Assembly (NCBI GenBank): GCA_963845695.1
Contig: CAWJTQ010000002.1
Coordinates: 1,178,001 to 1,242,000 of the forward strand
DNA from: CAWJTV01 sp963845695
GTDB lineage: Bacteria; Planctomycetota; Planctomycetia; Isosphaerales; Isosphaeraceae
Reading direction: 5' to 3'
DNA length: 64,000 nucleotides
Both the position numbers and the translations under genes were made by a program. Each line of letters opens with the position of its first letter. The first letter of the stretch is position 1. The notes below the pieces were generated by a model. The model worked only from the letters and a program-made list of their open reading frames with translations. It had not been told where the DNA came from and searched no databases. This document shows positions 20,447-30,170 of this stretch, piece after piece.

Positions 20447-22561
20447 ATGCCAACTACCATCGCCCAGCCTCAGCCGATTCTGGGGATCGAGTACACCTAT
20501 CGCGATCGCATGCTGCTGGTCACGCGCGGTAGCCCGCTCCCCGCCGGGGCGACACCGACCCCCAGCGGGATCAATTTCGTCCTGCTGTGCCGGCACGGAA
20601 CGACTGTCTGGCTGATTCTCTCAGAGCCTTGCAGTGGCGAGATCTATGCCGAGATTCCGCTCGATCCCCGGCTCAATCGGACGGGCGACCACTGGCACGT
20701 GCAGGTTGACGGGCTACCTGATGAGTTCTGCTACGGCTATCGTGTCGACGGTCCCAAAGACCATGGCCATCGTTATGACCCGCGGATCATCTTGCTCGAC
20801 CCCTATGCGCGTGCTCTTTCCTGCGGACGCCCGTGGGGGACCGGCGACGGGTTGCCGCGGCGCAGCCTGATGACCGAGTCCTCGCCGGAACCCGAGCGTC
20901 AAGTCAATCCGCGAACCCCGCTGGAAGATACGATCATCTACGAGCTCCATGTCCGAGGCTATACGATCGACCCGAGTTCCGGCAACCGGCACCCTGGGAC
21001 GTATCTCGGCCTCACCGAGAAGATCGAGGAGCTGAAGAACCTGGGGATCACCGCCGTCGAACTGCTGCCGGTCAACGAGTTCGACGAGAACGACTGTCCT
21101 TTCGTCAATCCCTTGACCGGCGAACCCCTGAAGAACCTCTGGGGATACAACACGATCGCCTTCTGCGCCCCGAAGGCGGCTTATGCCCATCAACCGGAGC
21201 GAGGCGAACCCTGGCGGGAGTTTTGCCGGATGGTCGAGGCGTTCCATGACGACGGTATCGAAGTATACCTCGATGTGGTCTTCAACCACACCGCCGAGGG
21301 CGGCGACGATGGTCCGACCCACAACTTTCGCGGCGTGGACAACACCCTGTTCTACATGCTCGACGAACGGGGCCGCTATCTGAATTACAGCGGGTGTGGC
21401 AATACGTTCAGCAGCGACCACCCGGTGGTGCGGAACTACCTGCTGGACTGCCTGCGCAGTTGGGTCGCCGAGGGCGGGGTCGACGGCTTCCGATTCGATC
21501 TGGCCTCGGTCCTGGGGCGCGACCGACATGGAAACGTGCTCGTTGAGCCACCGGTGATCAAGCGAATCTCTGAGGATTCACTGCTCCGCGATACCAAGCT
21601 GATCGCCGAGCCGTGGGACGCGGCGGGTCTCTACCAGGTTGGCACATTTCCCGGCGAGGGGCGGTGGTCCGACTGGAACGGGCGGTTCCGCGACGACGTC
21701 CGGAGGTTCTGGCGCGGCGACGCGGGTATGACCTCGGCACTGGCCACGCGAATCTGCGGCAGTGACGACCTCTACCAGGGACGCGGGCCGCTCCACTCGA
21801 TCAATTTCATCTGTTGTCACGATGGATTCACGCTCAATGACCTGGTGACTTATGACCACAAGCACAATGAGGCCAACGGAGAGGGAAACCGCGACGGCAA
21901 CGACTCCAACTGGAGCTGGAACTGCGGCGTCGAAGGGCCGACCGACGACCCGGAGGTCCTTCGGCTTCGCCAGCGCCAGGCCCGCAACCTGATGGCCACC
22001 TTGATGATCAGTCAGGGGGTGCCCATGATCCTCGGCGGGGATGAGTTCCTGCGCACCCAGCACGGCAACAACAATGCCTGGTGCCAGGACAATTCGCTGA
22101 GCTGGGTGGACTGGTCGCTCCGGGAGCGAAACGCCGATTTCCTCCGGTTCATGCGGCGAATCATCGCCTTGAGGCAGGCCCATCCGATTCTGCGACGACG
22201 GACATTCTTCTCCAGTGCCCGGGGGGGACAGCCGCCGGAAATCCTCTGGCATGGCGTGGTGCCCTCTCGTCCGGATTTCAGCAATCCGAGCCACACGCTG
22301 GCCTTCGCACTCGACGGCCGACGATCCGATCGTGCCAATCTGGTCGACCGCGACATTTACGTCGCCATGAACGCCTACCACGAATCGATCGAGTTCCGGA
22401 TCCCCGCGGCGCCGTCAGGTCGTCCCTGGCGTCGGGTCGTGGACACGGCCCTGCCCTCACCCGACGACATCGTCGCCGAGGATCACGGTCCCCGGATTCC
22501 GGTCCTCCAGTCCTACGCGGTCCGCGATCACTCGATGATCATTCTGGTCTCCGATCCGTGA
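20447..22561 (+). CDS. glgX: Glycogen debranching enzyme / isoamylase (GH13)
   Basis: A 704-residue cytoplasmic enzyme that hydrolyses alpha-1,6 branches of glycogen or limit dextrin. An N-terminal CBM48-type domain (INFVLLCRHGTTVWLILSEP) precedes the GH13 barrel. All four signature regions are intact: D276-VVFNH, GFRFD with nucleophile D351, IAEPWD with acid/base E388, and CCHDG with D459. The motifs HNEANGEGNRDG and PMILGGDEFLRTQ are typical of GlgX/TreX. ATG 20447 is preferred because family sequence begins soon after it; the frame is open further upstream but would run into the divergent PSD1 leader. There is no neighbouring glycogen gene. Confidence 0.93.
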   Translation: MPTTIAQPQPILGIEYTYRDRMLLVTRGSPLPAGATPTPSGINFVLLCRHGTTVWLILSEPCSGEIYAEIPLDPRLNRTGDHWHVQVDGLPDEFCYGYRVDGPKDHGHRYDPRIILLDPYARALSCGRPWGTGDGLPRRSLMTESSPEPERQVNPRTPLEDTIIYELHVRGYTIDPSSGNRHPGTYLGLTEKIEELKNLGITAVELLPVNEFDENDCPFVNPLTGEPLKNLWGYNTIAFCAPKAAYAHQPERGEPWREFCRMVEAFHDDGIEVYLDVVFNHTAEGGDDGPTHNFRGVDNTLFYMLDERGRYLNYSGCGNTFSSDHPVVRNYLLDCLRSWVAEGGVDGFRFDLASVLGRDRHGNVLVEPPVIKRISEDSLLRDTKLIAEPWDAAGLYQVGTFPGEGRWSDWNGRFRDDVRRFWRGDAGMTSALATRICGSDDLYQGRGPLHSINFICCHDGFTLNDLVTYDHKHNEANGEGNRDGNDSNWSWNCGVEGPTDDPEVLRLRQRQARNLMATLMISQGVPMILGGDEFLRTQHGNNNAWCQDNSLSWVDWSLRERNADFLRFMRRIIALRQAHPILRRRTFFSSARGGQPPEILWHGVVPSRPDFSNPSHTLAFALDGRRSDRANLVDRDIYVAMNAYHESIEFRIPAAPSGRPWRRVVDTALPSPDDIVAEDHGPRIPVLQSYAVRDHSMIILVSDP

Positions 22562-22599
22562 CTCTTGGCCGAGGTCGGCAGCCCTCGAGTTTCGGCCGT

Positions 22600-23470
22600 T
22601 CAGGGCCGGCCCACTTCGGCGATGACGGGATTCTTGAGTGTGCCTAGGTGGTCGATCTCGACTTCGACCCCATCGCCCGGCTTGAGCCAGATGGGGGGCT
22701 TGCGCCATGCCGACGCCGGGAGGCGTGCCGGTGAAAATGAGGTCGCCTGGCTCGAGCGTGAAGACCTGCGACAGATAAGCGATCAGCTCGTTGACGCCGA
22801 AGATGAGCTGATTCGTGTTCGAGTCCTGCATCGTCTGGCCGTTGAGTCGGAGCCGGATGCCCAACTTGTGGGGGTCGGGGACTTCGTCCGGCGTCACGAG
22901 TTCGGGTCCGACCGGGGCGAAGGTATCGAACGTCTTGCCGGCCATCCACTGCTTGCCGGGCTTGTTGAGCTGCCAGTCGCGGGCCGAGACGTCGTGGCCG
23001 ACAGTGTATCCCCCGACATGCTCCAAGGCTCGCTGGCGAGGAATGTGTCGCCCGCCACGGCCGATGACCACTACCAGCTCGGCCTCGTAGTCGACCTCGG
23101 TGCTCACCCGAGGCAAGACGATTGGCGCGAGGTGGCCGGTCAATGCGGTCGGATACTTGCTGAAGAGCACAGGTTCCTCGGGCGCCGGCACGCCGCTTTC
23201 GGCGGCATGGTCGCGATAGTTCAGTCCGATGCAGACGATCTTGCGGGGATCGGGGATCGGCGCCAGCAACTGGACATTGGCCCGGTCATGCCGGACGACG
23301 CCCCGTGGCAAGGCTGCCATGGCTCGGCGCTGCCACTCCGTCCCCAGCTCGAGCAGCCCTCGAACCGTTGATGGCAGCTCGGGATCGGCCGCATTGACGT
23401 CCACATATTCGCCCTGATACACCCCGCAGGCCCTCGGCCCTTCCTCCGTTGCCACGGTCACCCAGCGCAT
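22600..23470 (-). CDS. Fumarylacetoacetate hydrolase (FAH) family protein (one frameshift)
   Basis: About 289 residues. The catalytic core of the FAH superfamily is clear: IVCIGLNYRDHAAESG, PTALTGHLAPIVLP, the metal-binding Glu pair in VDYEAELVVVIG, HDVSARDWQ, and LEPGDLIFTGTPPGVG. Members cleave C-C bonds of acylpyruvates or isomerise and hydrate related diketo acids, using Mg2+ or Mn2+. The frame breaks in a run of six G at about 22692-22697; removing one base restores GVEVEIDHLGTLKNPVIAEV and a stop at 22600-22602. That is a classical homopolymer miscount. Start ATG 23470 matches the family start MRWVTV. Confidence 0.9.
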
Positions 23471-23654
23471 CGTAAGCCATCCTCCCAAGGACGGTTTGGA
23501 TCGAATCGGTTCGGCAGTACAGCGATGGCTCGAGACAAGATCCCGACATCGCCTCGGCTCGATCTAATGTAACGCGTACCCTGTCTGATGACGAGAGAGG
23601 CGACCTGTACGGCCCGGTCCTCCAACCAGGCGAACGATCGTTACACCTGCGGTC

Positions 23655-25313
23655 CTACTGCTGAGGCTGGCCAGGTGGAGGAGACGGTGCATCATCATCG
23701 AACGGAGATCGTCCTTCGGGGACATTGGGTGAATCGGCCGGCGGCATCAACTCGAAGGGCGACCGGTTCTCTACGGGGGCTTTCCGCTTGGTCTGATTGG
23801 GGGCTCGCTTCGCCTCCGGAGCCGGTGGCTCGCCAGGGGACGGACGGACCAACTCGGGCCGCCTGCCTCGGGGCGACGAGCGCGGATTCGGCGCGGTCGA
23901 TCCCCGCCTCCGCATTGATGGGGATTCCAGGCTCCTGACATCTGGCTGTTCAATCGCTGAGCCTGCTCGTTCCTCCGGTTCCGCGAAGCCCTTTAAACCC
24001 GGTTCGCCGTCTGGCATTTCTCCAGCTCGTTCCGATGCCGCGAGCAACCTGTCCAGCTTCTGTTCGATCTCGCCGATGCGGCGCTCCAACTCGCTCTGTT
24101 CCTCGGTCTCCAGCGGCGGCTCGAGCCTCCGCCCGAAGTACAGCGGGGCCGCCGTGTTGCGATCGCGGTATGAGTCTCTGGCGAGGTATTCGGCACGTCG
24201 TCTCTCGGCTCGAGATGATAACCGGCGTCCGGAAACCGGGTCTGAGGTTTGGGAGGGGTCGCGGGGAACAACCAGCCGATCGTTGGGCAAGATCGGGTAG
24301 TTGGTCGAGGAATCGCTTCCCATGGTGATCTGCTCGTAGTCCACTGGAAGGACCCGGGCCGGAGACCCCTTGGGGTAGCTGCGGATCAGCCGGATCCTGG
24401 AGGGGTCGGAGGTCGGGAGTAGCCCGCCGCCATGATGGATCAAGTCCAGGACCGTGTCTCCGCCGGTGTAGGGAATCCGCCCGGGCGACATCACCTCGCC
24501 CTCCACGTAACTGAATGAGCTGTTATAAGCCGTCACGTCAACGAAGACCCGGTCGGTATCCTTCGGGCCGATTCGTTTGACTTTCTGGGTCTTGGCATCG
24601 ATCGTCGGCTCGCCGGTATCGGAATCCATTTCCACAAGCCCCAAGACCTCGTCTGACATGAATCTTTGCAGGTGGAGGACGATCTTTTCCTTGATCTCGG
24701 GGATGGTCAGCCCGGCGACATCGATCTCCCCGTAGAAACCCAGCGAGATCTTCCCATCGGGTCTGACCAGTCGCTCACCCGAGATCGGGCGGCCAGGTAA
24801 GGCTTCGAGGACCTCAACGAGCACGAGATCTGGGGGCTCGACGACGTAGGCCGGCCGATCAAGTCTCGTCGTAGTGGCCTTTGTTGGCGAAGATGTCGTA
24901 GCGACTGCATTGTCAATGGGGGCTTCTACCTTCGCGGGCTGTTGGACCTTGGCCAGTTCTTTGAGGTATGCGTCGAGCACGGAACGCTCGTCCTCCTGAA
25001 GTTGATCCCGGTACCGATTGGCGGCCTCCAGGTATTTGGAGGCCGGCGCGAATTGAGCAGTGTTAAAGAGTCTCGTGCCGGTTTCCAGATACTTGATGGG
25101 CGGTGCGGGCAGGGCTGGCAAGGTGACTGAGGCTACCTCCGACGCGCCGTCCACTCGGGTGGTTTCCGTCGACTTCGGTGCGGCGCTCTCCGGCCGAGGC
25201 CGGGCTCGGCGCCGGGGACGGGACCGGTCCGGCGGCTGCGCCCACAAACTCGCCCCAACGAGAGTGAGGGCGAACATGACCAACACGACAGCCATCTTAC
25301 TGAGCCTGAACAT
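23655..25313 (-). CDS. Stand-alone polysaccharide export protein (Wza/Poly_export type) with C-terminal coiled coil
   Basis: A 552-residue exported protein. Residues 1-26 are a signal peptide (MAVVLVMFALTLVGASLWAQ). A helical segment about 70-125 (YLEAANRYRDQLQEDERSVL) precedes the Poly_export domain about 156-350 (YVVEPPDLVLVEVLEALPGR, then LVRPDGKISLGFYGEIDVAG, and DRLVVPRDP at the end). In Wza this domain lines the outer-membrane capsule channel. The tail is Pro/Arg-rich and holds a short coiled coil (LERRIGEIEQKLDRLL). It is closely related to the export domains fused to sigma factors just downstream in coordinate, and shows what the domain looks like without the sigma part. No glycosyltransferase or Wzc partner is nearby. 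Confidence 0.85.
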   Translation of the reverse strand: MFRLSKMAVVLVMFALTLVGASLWAQPPDRSRPRRRARPRPESAAPKSTETTRVDGASEVASVTLPALPAPPIKYLETGTRLFNTAQFAPASKYLEAANRYRDQLQEDERSVLDAYLKELAKVQQPAKVEAPIDNAVATTSSPTKATTTRLDRPAYVVEPPDLVLVEVLEALPGRPISGERLVRPDGKISLGFYGEIDVAGLTIPEIKEKIVLHLQRFMSDEVLGLVEMDSDTGEPTIDAKTQKVKRIGPKDTDRVFVDVTAYNSSFSYVEGEVMSPGRIPYTGGDTVLDLIHHGGGLLPTSDPSRIRLIRSYPKGSPARVLPVDYEQITMGSDSSTNYPILPNDRLVVPRDPSQTSDPVSGRRLSSRAERRRAEYLARDSYRDRNTAAPLYFGRRLEPPLETEEQSELERRIGEIEQKLDRLLAASERAGEMPDGEPGLKGFAEPEERAGSAIEQPDVRSLESPSMRRRGSTAPNPRSSPRGRRPELVRPSPGEPPAPEAKRAPNQTKRKAPVENRSPFELMPPADSPNVPEGRSPFDDDAPSPPPGQPQQ

Positions 25314-25511
25314 GGCCGTGCTCCCGAGAAGGCGGTGGAGAGGGGTATAACCAGTCGGAGAGGACTCAGGCCGTCGCCGATGCACTGGCCGGTCCCAGGC
25401 CCCGATTGTACTCGGGCGCCTCCCAGGGATGCGACGCGCTTCTCCGGAGCGACCACCCGGAGTCGGACGTGACGATTCGGTCACCCCTGGGTGGGATTTG
25501 GCAGGTACGCT

Positions 25512-27329
25512 TCATTCCCGCGGCGACTTGAGGATCTCGAGGATCATGTCGAGTTTCCGCTCGACCTCGTCCAGGCGCCTTCTACGCCGCGCAGGCCGGC
25601 GCGATCGGTGGCCGGTTCCGAGGGCTGTGGGGCATCATCGTCGGGGGATCTTTCGGACGGGATGGGGCGCCGGTCAAGTTGACGTGCTACGCCGGTCCGC
25701 CGCCGCGGTTCGGCCGATGGCCGCTCGGGTGTCGCCTCCGCTTCCTCGAGCTCGGTCTTCCGAAGCTGGGGGACGACCAACCGGTCACCAGGCTCGAGCT
25801 GATAGTTGGTCAACAGATCGTCCCCCATCATGATCTGATCGATGTCGACTGGGAGGGTCCGGTGACGCCCTCGGTCCGGCCGGTAGAGCACGACGTTTGC
25901 GTGGTCCGCCTGGGGAGTCAGGCCATTCGCCAGGTTGATGGCATCGAGGATCGTTTCGTGGCCCTTCACTGGCATTCGACCGGGTACAAGAACGGCTCCC
26001 TGGACATAGTAAAACTTGCTGTTGTAAGCGGCGACATCGACGAAAACGCGGTCGCTGTCTTTGGGGGCGATTCTCTTGGGCCCTCCGGTCTCGCGATCGG
26101 CTATCCGCCCGCCCGTCTTCCGATCGGTTTCGACGAGTCCCAGCATGTCATCGGTGAGGAAAGTCCGCAAGTGAAGCACGACCTTCTCCTTCACCTCGAT
26201 CGGAGTCAGGCCCGCGACGTAGACGTCGCCGTAGAAGCCCAGAGAGATCTTGCCGTCGGGCCTGACCAGCCGTTGGCCGGAGATGGGACGTCCGGGTAGA
26301 GCTTCCAGAACCTCCACAAGTAGCATGTCCGGTGGCTCGACAGCGTAGGGTCCGAGTGTCTTGAGGGCCGGCTGGGCCTTGCTACCAATAGGGCGCTCGC
26401 CCCGGCCGCTTCCCGGATCGGACCGATTCGAGCCGGCCTGAGGCGCCGCGAGAATCGCACCATACGCCCCGATGCCGATGAACACCAGGCACAACGCCAA
26501 TGTCTTGAGTTTCATCATCACCATCCTCCTGAGAACAAAATGGACCAGCGCGGCGATGGACGCGGACGTCACCTCGGTTACCGTCCGCCCCGCTGCGAGG
26601 TTCGCGCCGGCCTTGATCGTCAAACCGAGCAAACTATTGGGGATCGGCGGGGCCGCGGAGGTGAACGCGACCTGGAGCGCTGGAACCGACAGACTCCCGA
26701 CGGGCGCCAGCCCGCGCCTGGTCAGCCGACGGCGCAGCATGTCCCGCGCGAGCCAGCCGGCTCCGCACCGTACCCAGGGGGATTCCGAGCTGCACGGCGG
26801 CCCGGTCTTGGGTCAGGCCCTCCCAGTAACAGAGAACCACCACGGCGCGGTATTTCTCCGGAAGCTGGTGGACTGCTTCCAGCACGATCGGCCCGAAATC
26901 CGAAAGGTCCGGTTCGCCGTCCTTCAGAGAATCGACCGCCGTGATGACCCTCAACGCACCGCGCCGTTCGGCCACGCGACGACGAGCGGCATCCACCCGC
27001 GCCCGTAACGCCACGCGGCTGGCCACGCCGAAGAGCCAGCTCCCGAGCGACTCGAAGTTGCGGATGGATCGACAATGCCGGACCAGGACCAAGAAGGTCG
27101 CCTGGAAGGCATCCTGGGCGTCATGCGGGTCGGCCAACACGCTGCGACAGACGCGCAGGACCATCGGACCGTGTCGCATCACCATCACCTCAAACGCCGC
27201 CTCGCCCGCAGCATCCCGACAGGTCGTAAACTGCTCCAGCAGTTGCCGGTCGGACAACCCGGCGGCTGTCCCCACGTCGAAGAGCGTCTGAATGTCACGC
27301 AGTAAGGAAACGGAAGGACCGCCGGACAT
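25512..27329 (-). CDS. ECF sigma factor fused via one membrane helix to a Poly_export domain (copy 1, two frameshifts)
   Basis: About 605 residues after correction. Residues 1-200 are an ECF sigma factor: leader LLRDIQTLFDVGTAAGLSDR, sigma-2 (DAQDAFQATFLVLVRHC, SLGSWLFGVASRVA) and sigma-4 (QLPEKYRAVVVLCYWEGLTQ, VQLGIPLGTVRSRLARA). After a linker, about 276-300 form a membrane helix (KTLALCLVFIGIGAYGAILA). From about 330 the Wza-like domain follows (AVEPPDMLLVEVLEALPGRP, LVRPDGKISLGFYGDVYVAG), ending in a coiled coil, LDEVERKLDMILEILKSPRE. Two bases appear missing near 26735 in GCGCGGG, just before LRRRLTRRG, and a second shift near 25600 hides the true C-terminus. Because the shift falls at the sigma/linker joint, this copy alone would not prove fusion; copies 2 and 3 are uninterrupted there. 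Confidence 0.82.
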
Positions 27330-27497
27330 CTCGGGCTCCCCCAAACTCGATCCGCCTTGTCGAAATCTGTGAGTAGTGCCAGGACTGCTGCCAGCCTATC
27401 CACAACTTTGCGAAAAGAGAGGAGGTCTTGAGAAAAACCGAGAGTCGTCGCGATCACCACCGCACCGTCTGGGGGCGGTGGCTTTGACCCCTTGCGA

Positions 27498-27605
27498 GAG
27501 TCCCGACTCAGGACCGGCGGGACGTCCGGATCCCGAACAGAAGGTCACCAAGGAAACGAAGCAAGAGGGGAGTCCCGACTCAGGACCGGCGGGACGTCCG
27601 GATCC
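27498..27605. repeat. Two identical 36-base direct repeats separated by 36 bases
   Basis: The unit begins GAGTCCCGACTCAGGACC and ends GACGTCCGGATCC; copies lie at 27498-27533 and 27570-27605 and are identical. The unit contains small palindromes (GGACGTCC, GGATCC, GAGTC/GACTC). The 36/36 spacing recalls a minimal CRISPR, but there are only two copies and no cas gene. Confidence 0.75.
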
Positions 27606-27843
27606 GGCGGGAGTTCTGGGCGGGCCCGGATGTGAGGTGGGCCTGACTTGCCGAGAATTGTGGCACAGATTGGCACTCCTTGTCACCTTTTGGCCGCGGC
27701 TCCTTCTCCGATCCCCATGGCCCCCAGCGAGTTCGGGCCGAGTCCCCAAATCGCTGTGCCGGGCCCGGCCGCACGCGGCACAGCCCCGTGGCTCGCAGCC
27801 ATAGTTTTCGGTCGGTGACGGTCACACATGGTCTCTATTATTA

Positions 27844-27882
27844 AGTATACCGCAGGTTTGCGGATCCGTTAATGCACCTATC
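27844..27882 (-). promoter_or_regulatory. Sigma-70-like promoter with conserved upstream box (copy 2)
   Basis: On the minus strand, TTAACG (27872-27867) and TATACT (27849-27844) are 17 bases apart, preceded by GATAGGTGCA. This matches copy 1 at 1970-2010. The spacer here is a perfect hairpin (CCGCA AACC TGCGG). An AT-rich block lies about 50 bases further upstream in both copies. It points towards sigma fusion 1, whose start is about 515 bases downstream. Confidence 0.55.
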
Positions 27883-28194
27883 GCGGATTCCGGGGCGATT
27901 CGCTCCGGAACTCGGGACCACAGAGGGAGATAAAAAAATCCAAAAATTCGGAAGACTGGGTTACGAGAATGACCAAATTGGCCCGAACGGAGGGGGAAGC
28001 GGCGCGGGTCGGATCGTCGCCCTCCCCAGGTATCCCGCACCCGCCGCGCTGTGATCGGTGGTGGTCGACGAGGCGTCTCGAAAAACCGGGTCAGTTTGCG
28101 TCCGGTGGTCGGACGAAGTCGTCAGCGGCGGCTCTGCCCGCCGTTCCTCTCGTGCGGGACCGCATTCGATCTCCCATCATCGGGAGCAAGCACG

Positions 28195-30084
28195 CTACTC
28201 TTCGGGCGGAGACTCTTCGCGCCGCACCGGCGCGGGGCCGCGCCGCGATCTCGGCTTTTCGGAGGACCCTGCTTCCGCCTTCTCTGCCCCGCGATCCAGC
28301 TTCTCGATGATCTTATCAAGCTTCCGCTCGAGCTCGGTCACATGACGCTCCAGGGAACGGAGCGATTCGAGTTGTTTGTCGGCCGGGTTGTCGCCACTAA
28401 TCGACGGGAAATAATACCTGCTAGGGTCCTCCGGCAATTTCGGAGGTTGCGGAGCTCTTTGTTGAGAACGGATCGGCGTGGGGCCGGGAGGGGAGTAACT
28501 GGGGTCGCGGGGAATGACGAGTCGATCGCCCGGCAGGATCTGATAATTGGTTGAACGAGTCGGTCCCCATGGTGATTTCCTCGTAGTCGATCGGCAAGAC
28601 CTGAACGGGCGATCCGATCGGATAGCTGCGTATCAGACGGATCCGGGAACGGTCGGCCGCAGGAGCGAGACCGTCGGCGAAATGGAGGACATCGAGGACG
28701 GTCTCTCGTCCCGTGAAGGGCATTCTCCCGGGAGACCAGACTTCACCTTCAATGTAATAGTTCCTGCTGTTGTAAGCGGTGATGTCGACGAAGACCCGGT
28801 CGGTATCCTTGGGATCGATTCTCTTGACCGTGTTGGTCTTGGGGTCGATTGCAGGCTCACCCGTGTCGGGATTGATGTGAACGAGTCCCAGCGTGTCATC
28901 CGGAAGAAACTTCCGCATGTGCTGGACGATCTTCACTTTGGCCTCGGGGAGGGTCAGTCCGGCGAGATGGATATCTCCATAGAATCCCAGGCTGATCGTA
29001 CCGTCAGGCCGGACGAGACGCTCGCCCGAGATGGGTTGACCGGGCAACGCTTCCAGGACCTCGATCAGGACAAGGTCGGGGGGCTCGATCACGGGGGCCG
29101 GCCCATCCTTGAGAGACGGTGCCGGCTTGCCATGGATGGGTGTCGTGTGCTCCGGACGGTTTTCGGGACGAGTTCTGGGACGCCGCGCCTCGGGTTGCTG
29201 AGCCCAGAGACTCACTCCCCAGATGGTGAAGGCAAGAACCGACAAACCCGTCGCCAGTTTGCAAAGCTTGATCATGGTCATGCTCCAGAGAATGCGTCGG
29301 ACCAACAAAGCGGTCGATCGGGAAACCACCTGGATCGTCGCCTGGCCGGCGGCGACTCGAGATGCAGCCTGGACTGTCGGATGGGTCAGCTCGGACGAGA
29401 TCGGCGGGAGTCGCCGGAGTGAACGGTGAGCCGTGTCGAATCCCGTTGCGACGAGACCAGCAACCGGCACCGAACCACGCCGGGTCAGCCGTCGGCGCAA
29501 CAAATCCCGCGCCCGGGCGATCCGGCTTCGTATGGTGCCCAGCGGGATGCCGAGTTGAACGGCGGCCTGTTCTTGAGTCAGGCCCTCCCAGTAACAGAGC
29601 ACCACCACCGCGCGGTATTTTTCCGGAAGTCGACGGACTTCCTCCTGCACGATCGGACCGAATTCCGCGCGGTCCGGGTCGCAGATTTCTGACGGCTCGA
29701 TCGCTTCCAGGACCCTGCTGGCGGCGCGCTCCTCGGCCGAGCGGCGGCGTGCCGCCCCAACCTGCGCCGAGCCGCGACCCGGCTGGCCACACCGTAGAGC
29801 CAGCTGCCGACAGAATCCAGCCGACGGATCGAGCCGGACCGCCGCACCAGGATCAAGAAAGTCGCCTGGAACGCATCCTGGGCGTCGTTCGGGTCATGAA
29901 GGAGGTTCCGGCAAACGCGCAGCACCATCGGCCCGTGGCGCAAAACCAGCACCTCGAATGCAGCCGAATCACGACGGCTCGTGAACCGCTCCAACAGTTG
30001 CCCATCGGACAGCCCAGATGCGGTCCCCGTGTCGAAGAGGATCTGGATGTCGCGCGACAGCTCGACGGATGTACCCCCGGCCAT
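28195..30084 (-). CDS. ECF sigma factor fused via one membrane helix to a Poly_export domain (copy 2, two frameshifts)
   Basis: About 630 residues. Order: leader SRDIQILFDTGTASGLSDGQ; sigma-2 (DAQDAFQATFLILVRR); sigma-4 about 146-200 (VRRLPEKYRAVVVLCYWEGL, GIPLGTIRSRIARARDLLRR); Ala/Val-rich linker; membrane helix about 273-296 (KLATGLSVLAFTIWGVSLWA); Poly_export domain from about 330 (IEPPDLVLIEVLEALPGQPI, LVRPDGTISLGFYGDIHLAG); and a C-terminal coiled coil (LERHVTELERKLDKIIEKLD). From sigma-4 through the helix into the export domain (29650 to about 28560) the frame is uninterrupted, so the fusion is directly visible. Shifts near 29765 (between sigma-2 and sigma-4) and near 28560 (end of the export domain) need correction. 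I infer that sigma is cytoplasmic and the export domain periplasmic. Confidence 0.87.
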
Positions 30085-30170
30085 GCGGAACTCCCGTGGA
30101 CTCGATCAGGGTTTCTACCAGTAGTCCCCGCAGCGGGGCCCTGCTATCCCTGATTTTCGATCCACGTATC

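Larger units (their letters stand above)
27330..28194. other. Gap between sigma fusions 1 and 2, with repeats and a promoter element
   Basis: No convincing gene. It contains the paired 36-base repeats (27498-27605) and the minus-strand promoter element near 27844-27882, both listed separately. A minus-strand frame 27580-27825 has a start codon but no recognisable protein character. Confidence 0.45.

Noticed and set aside
27498..27605. Possible mini-CRISPR (36-base repeat, 36-base spacer)
   Set aside because: Only two repeat copies, no leader and no cas gene; the unit is GC-rich with several small palindromes, more like an intergenic repeat.
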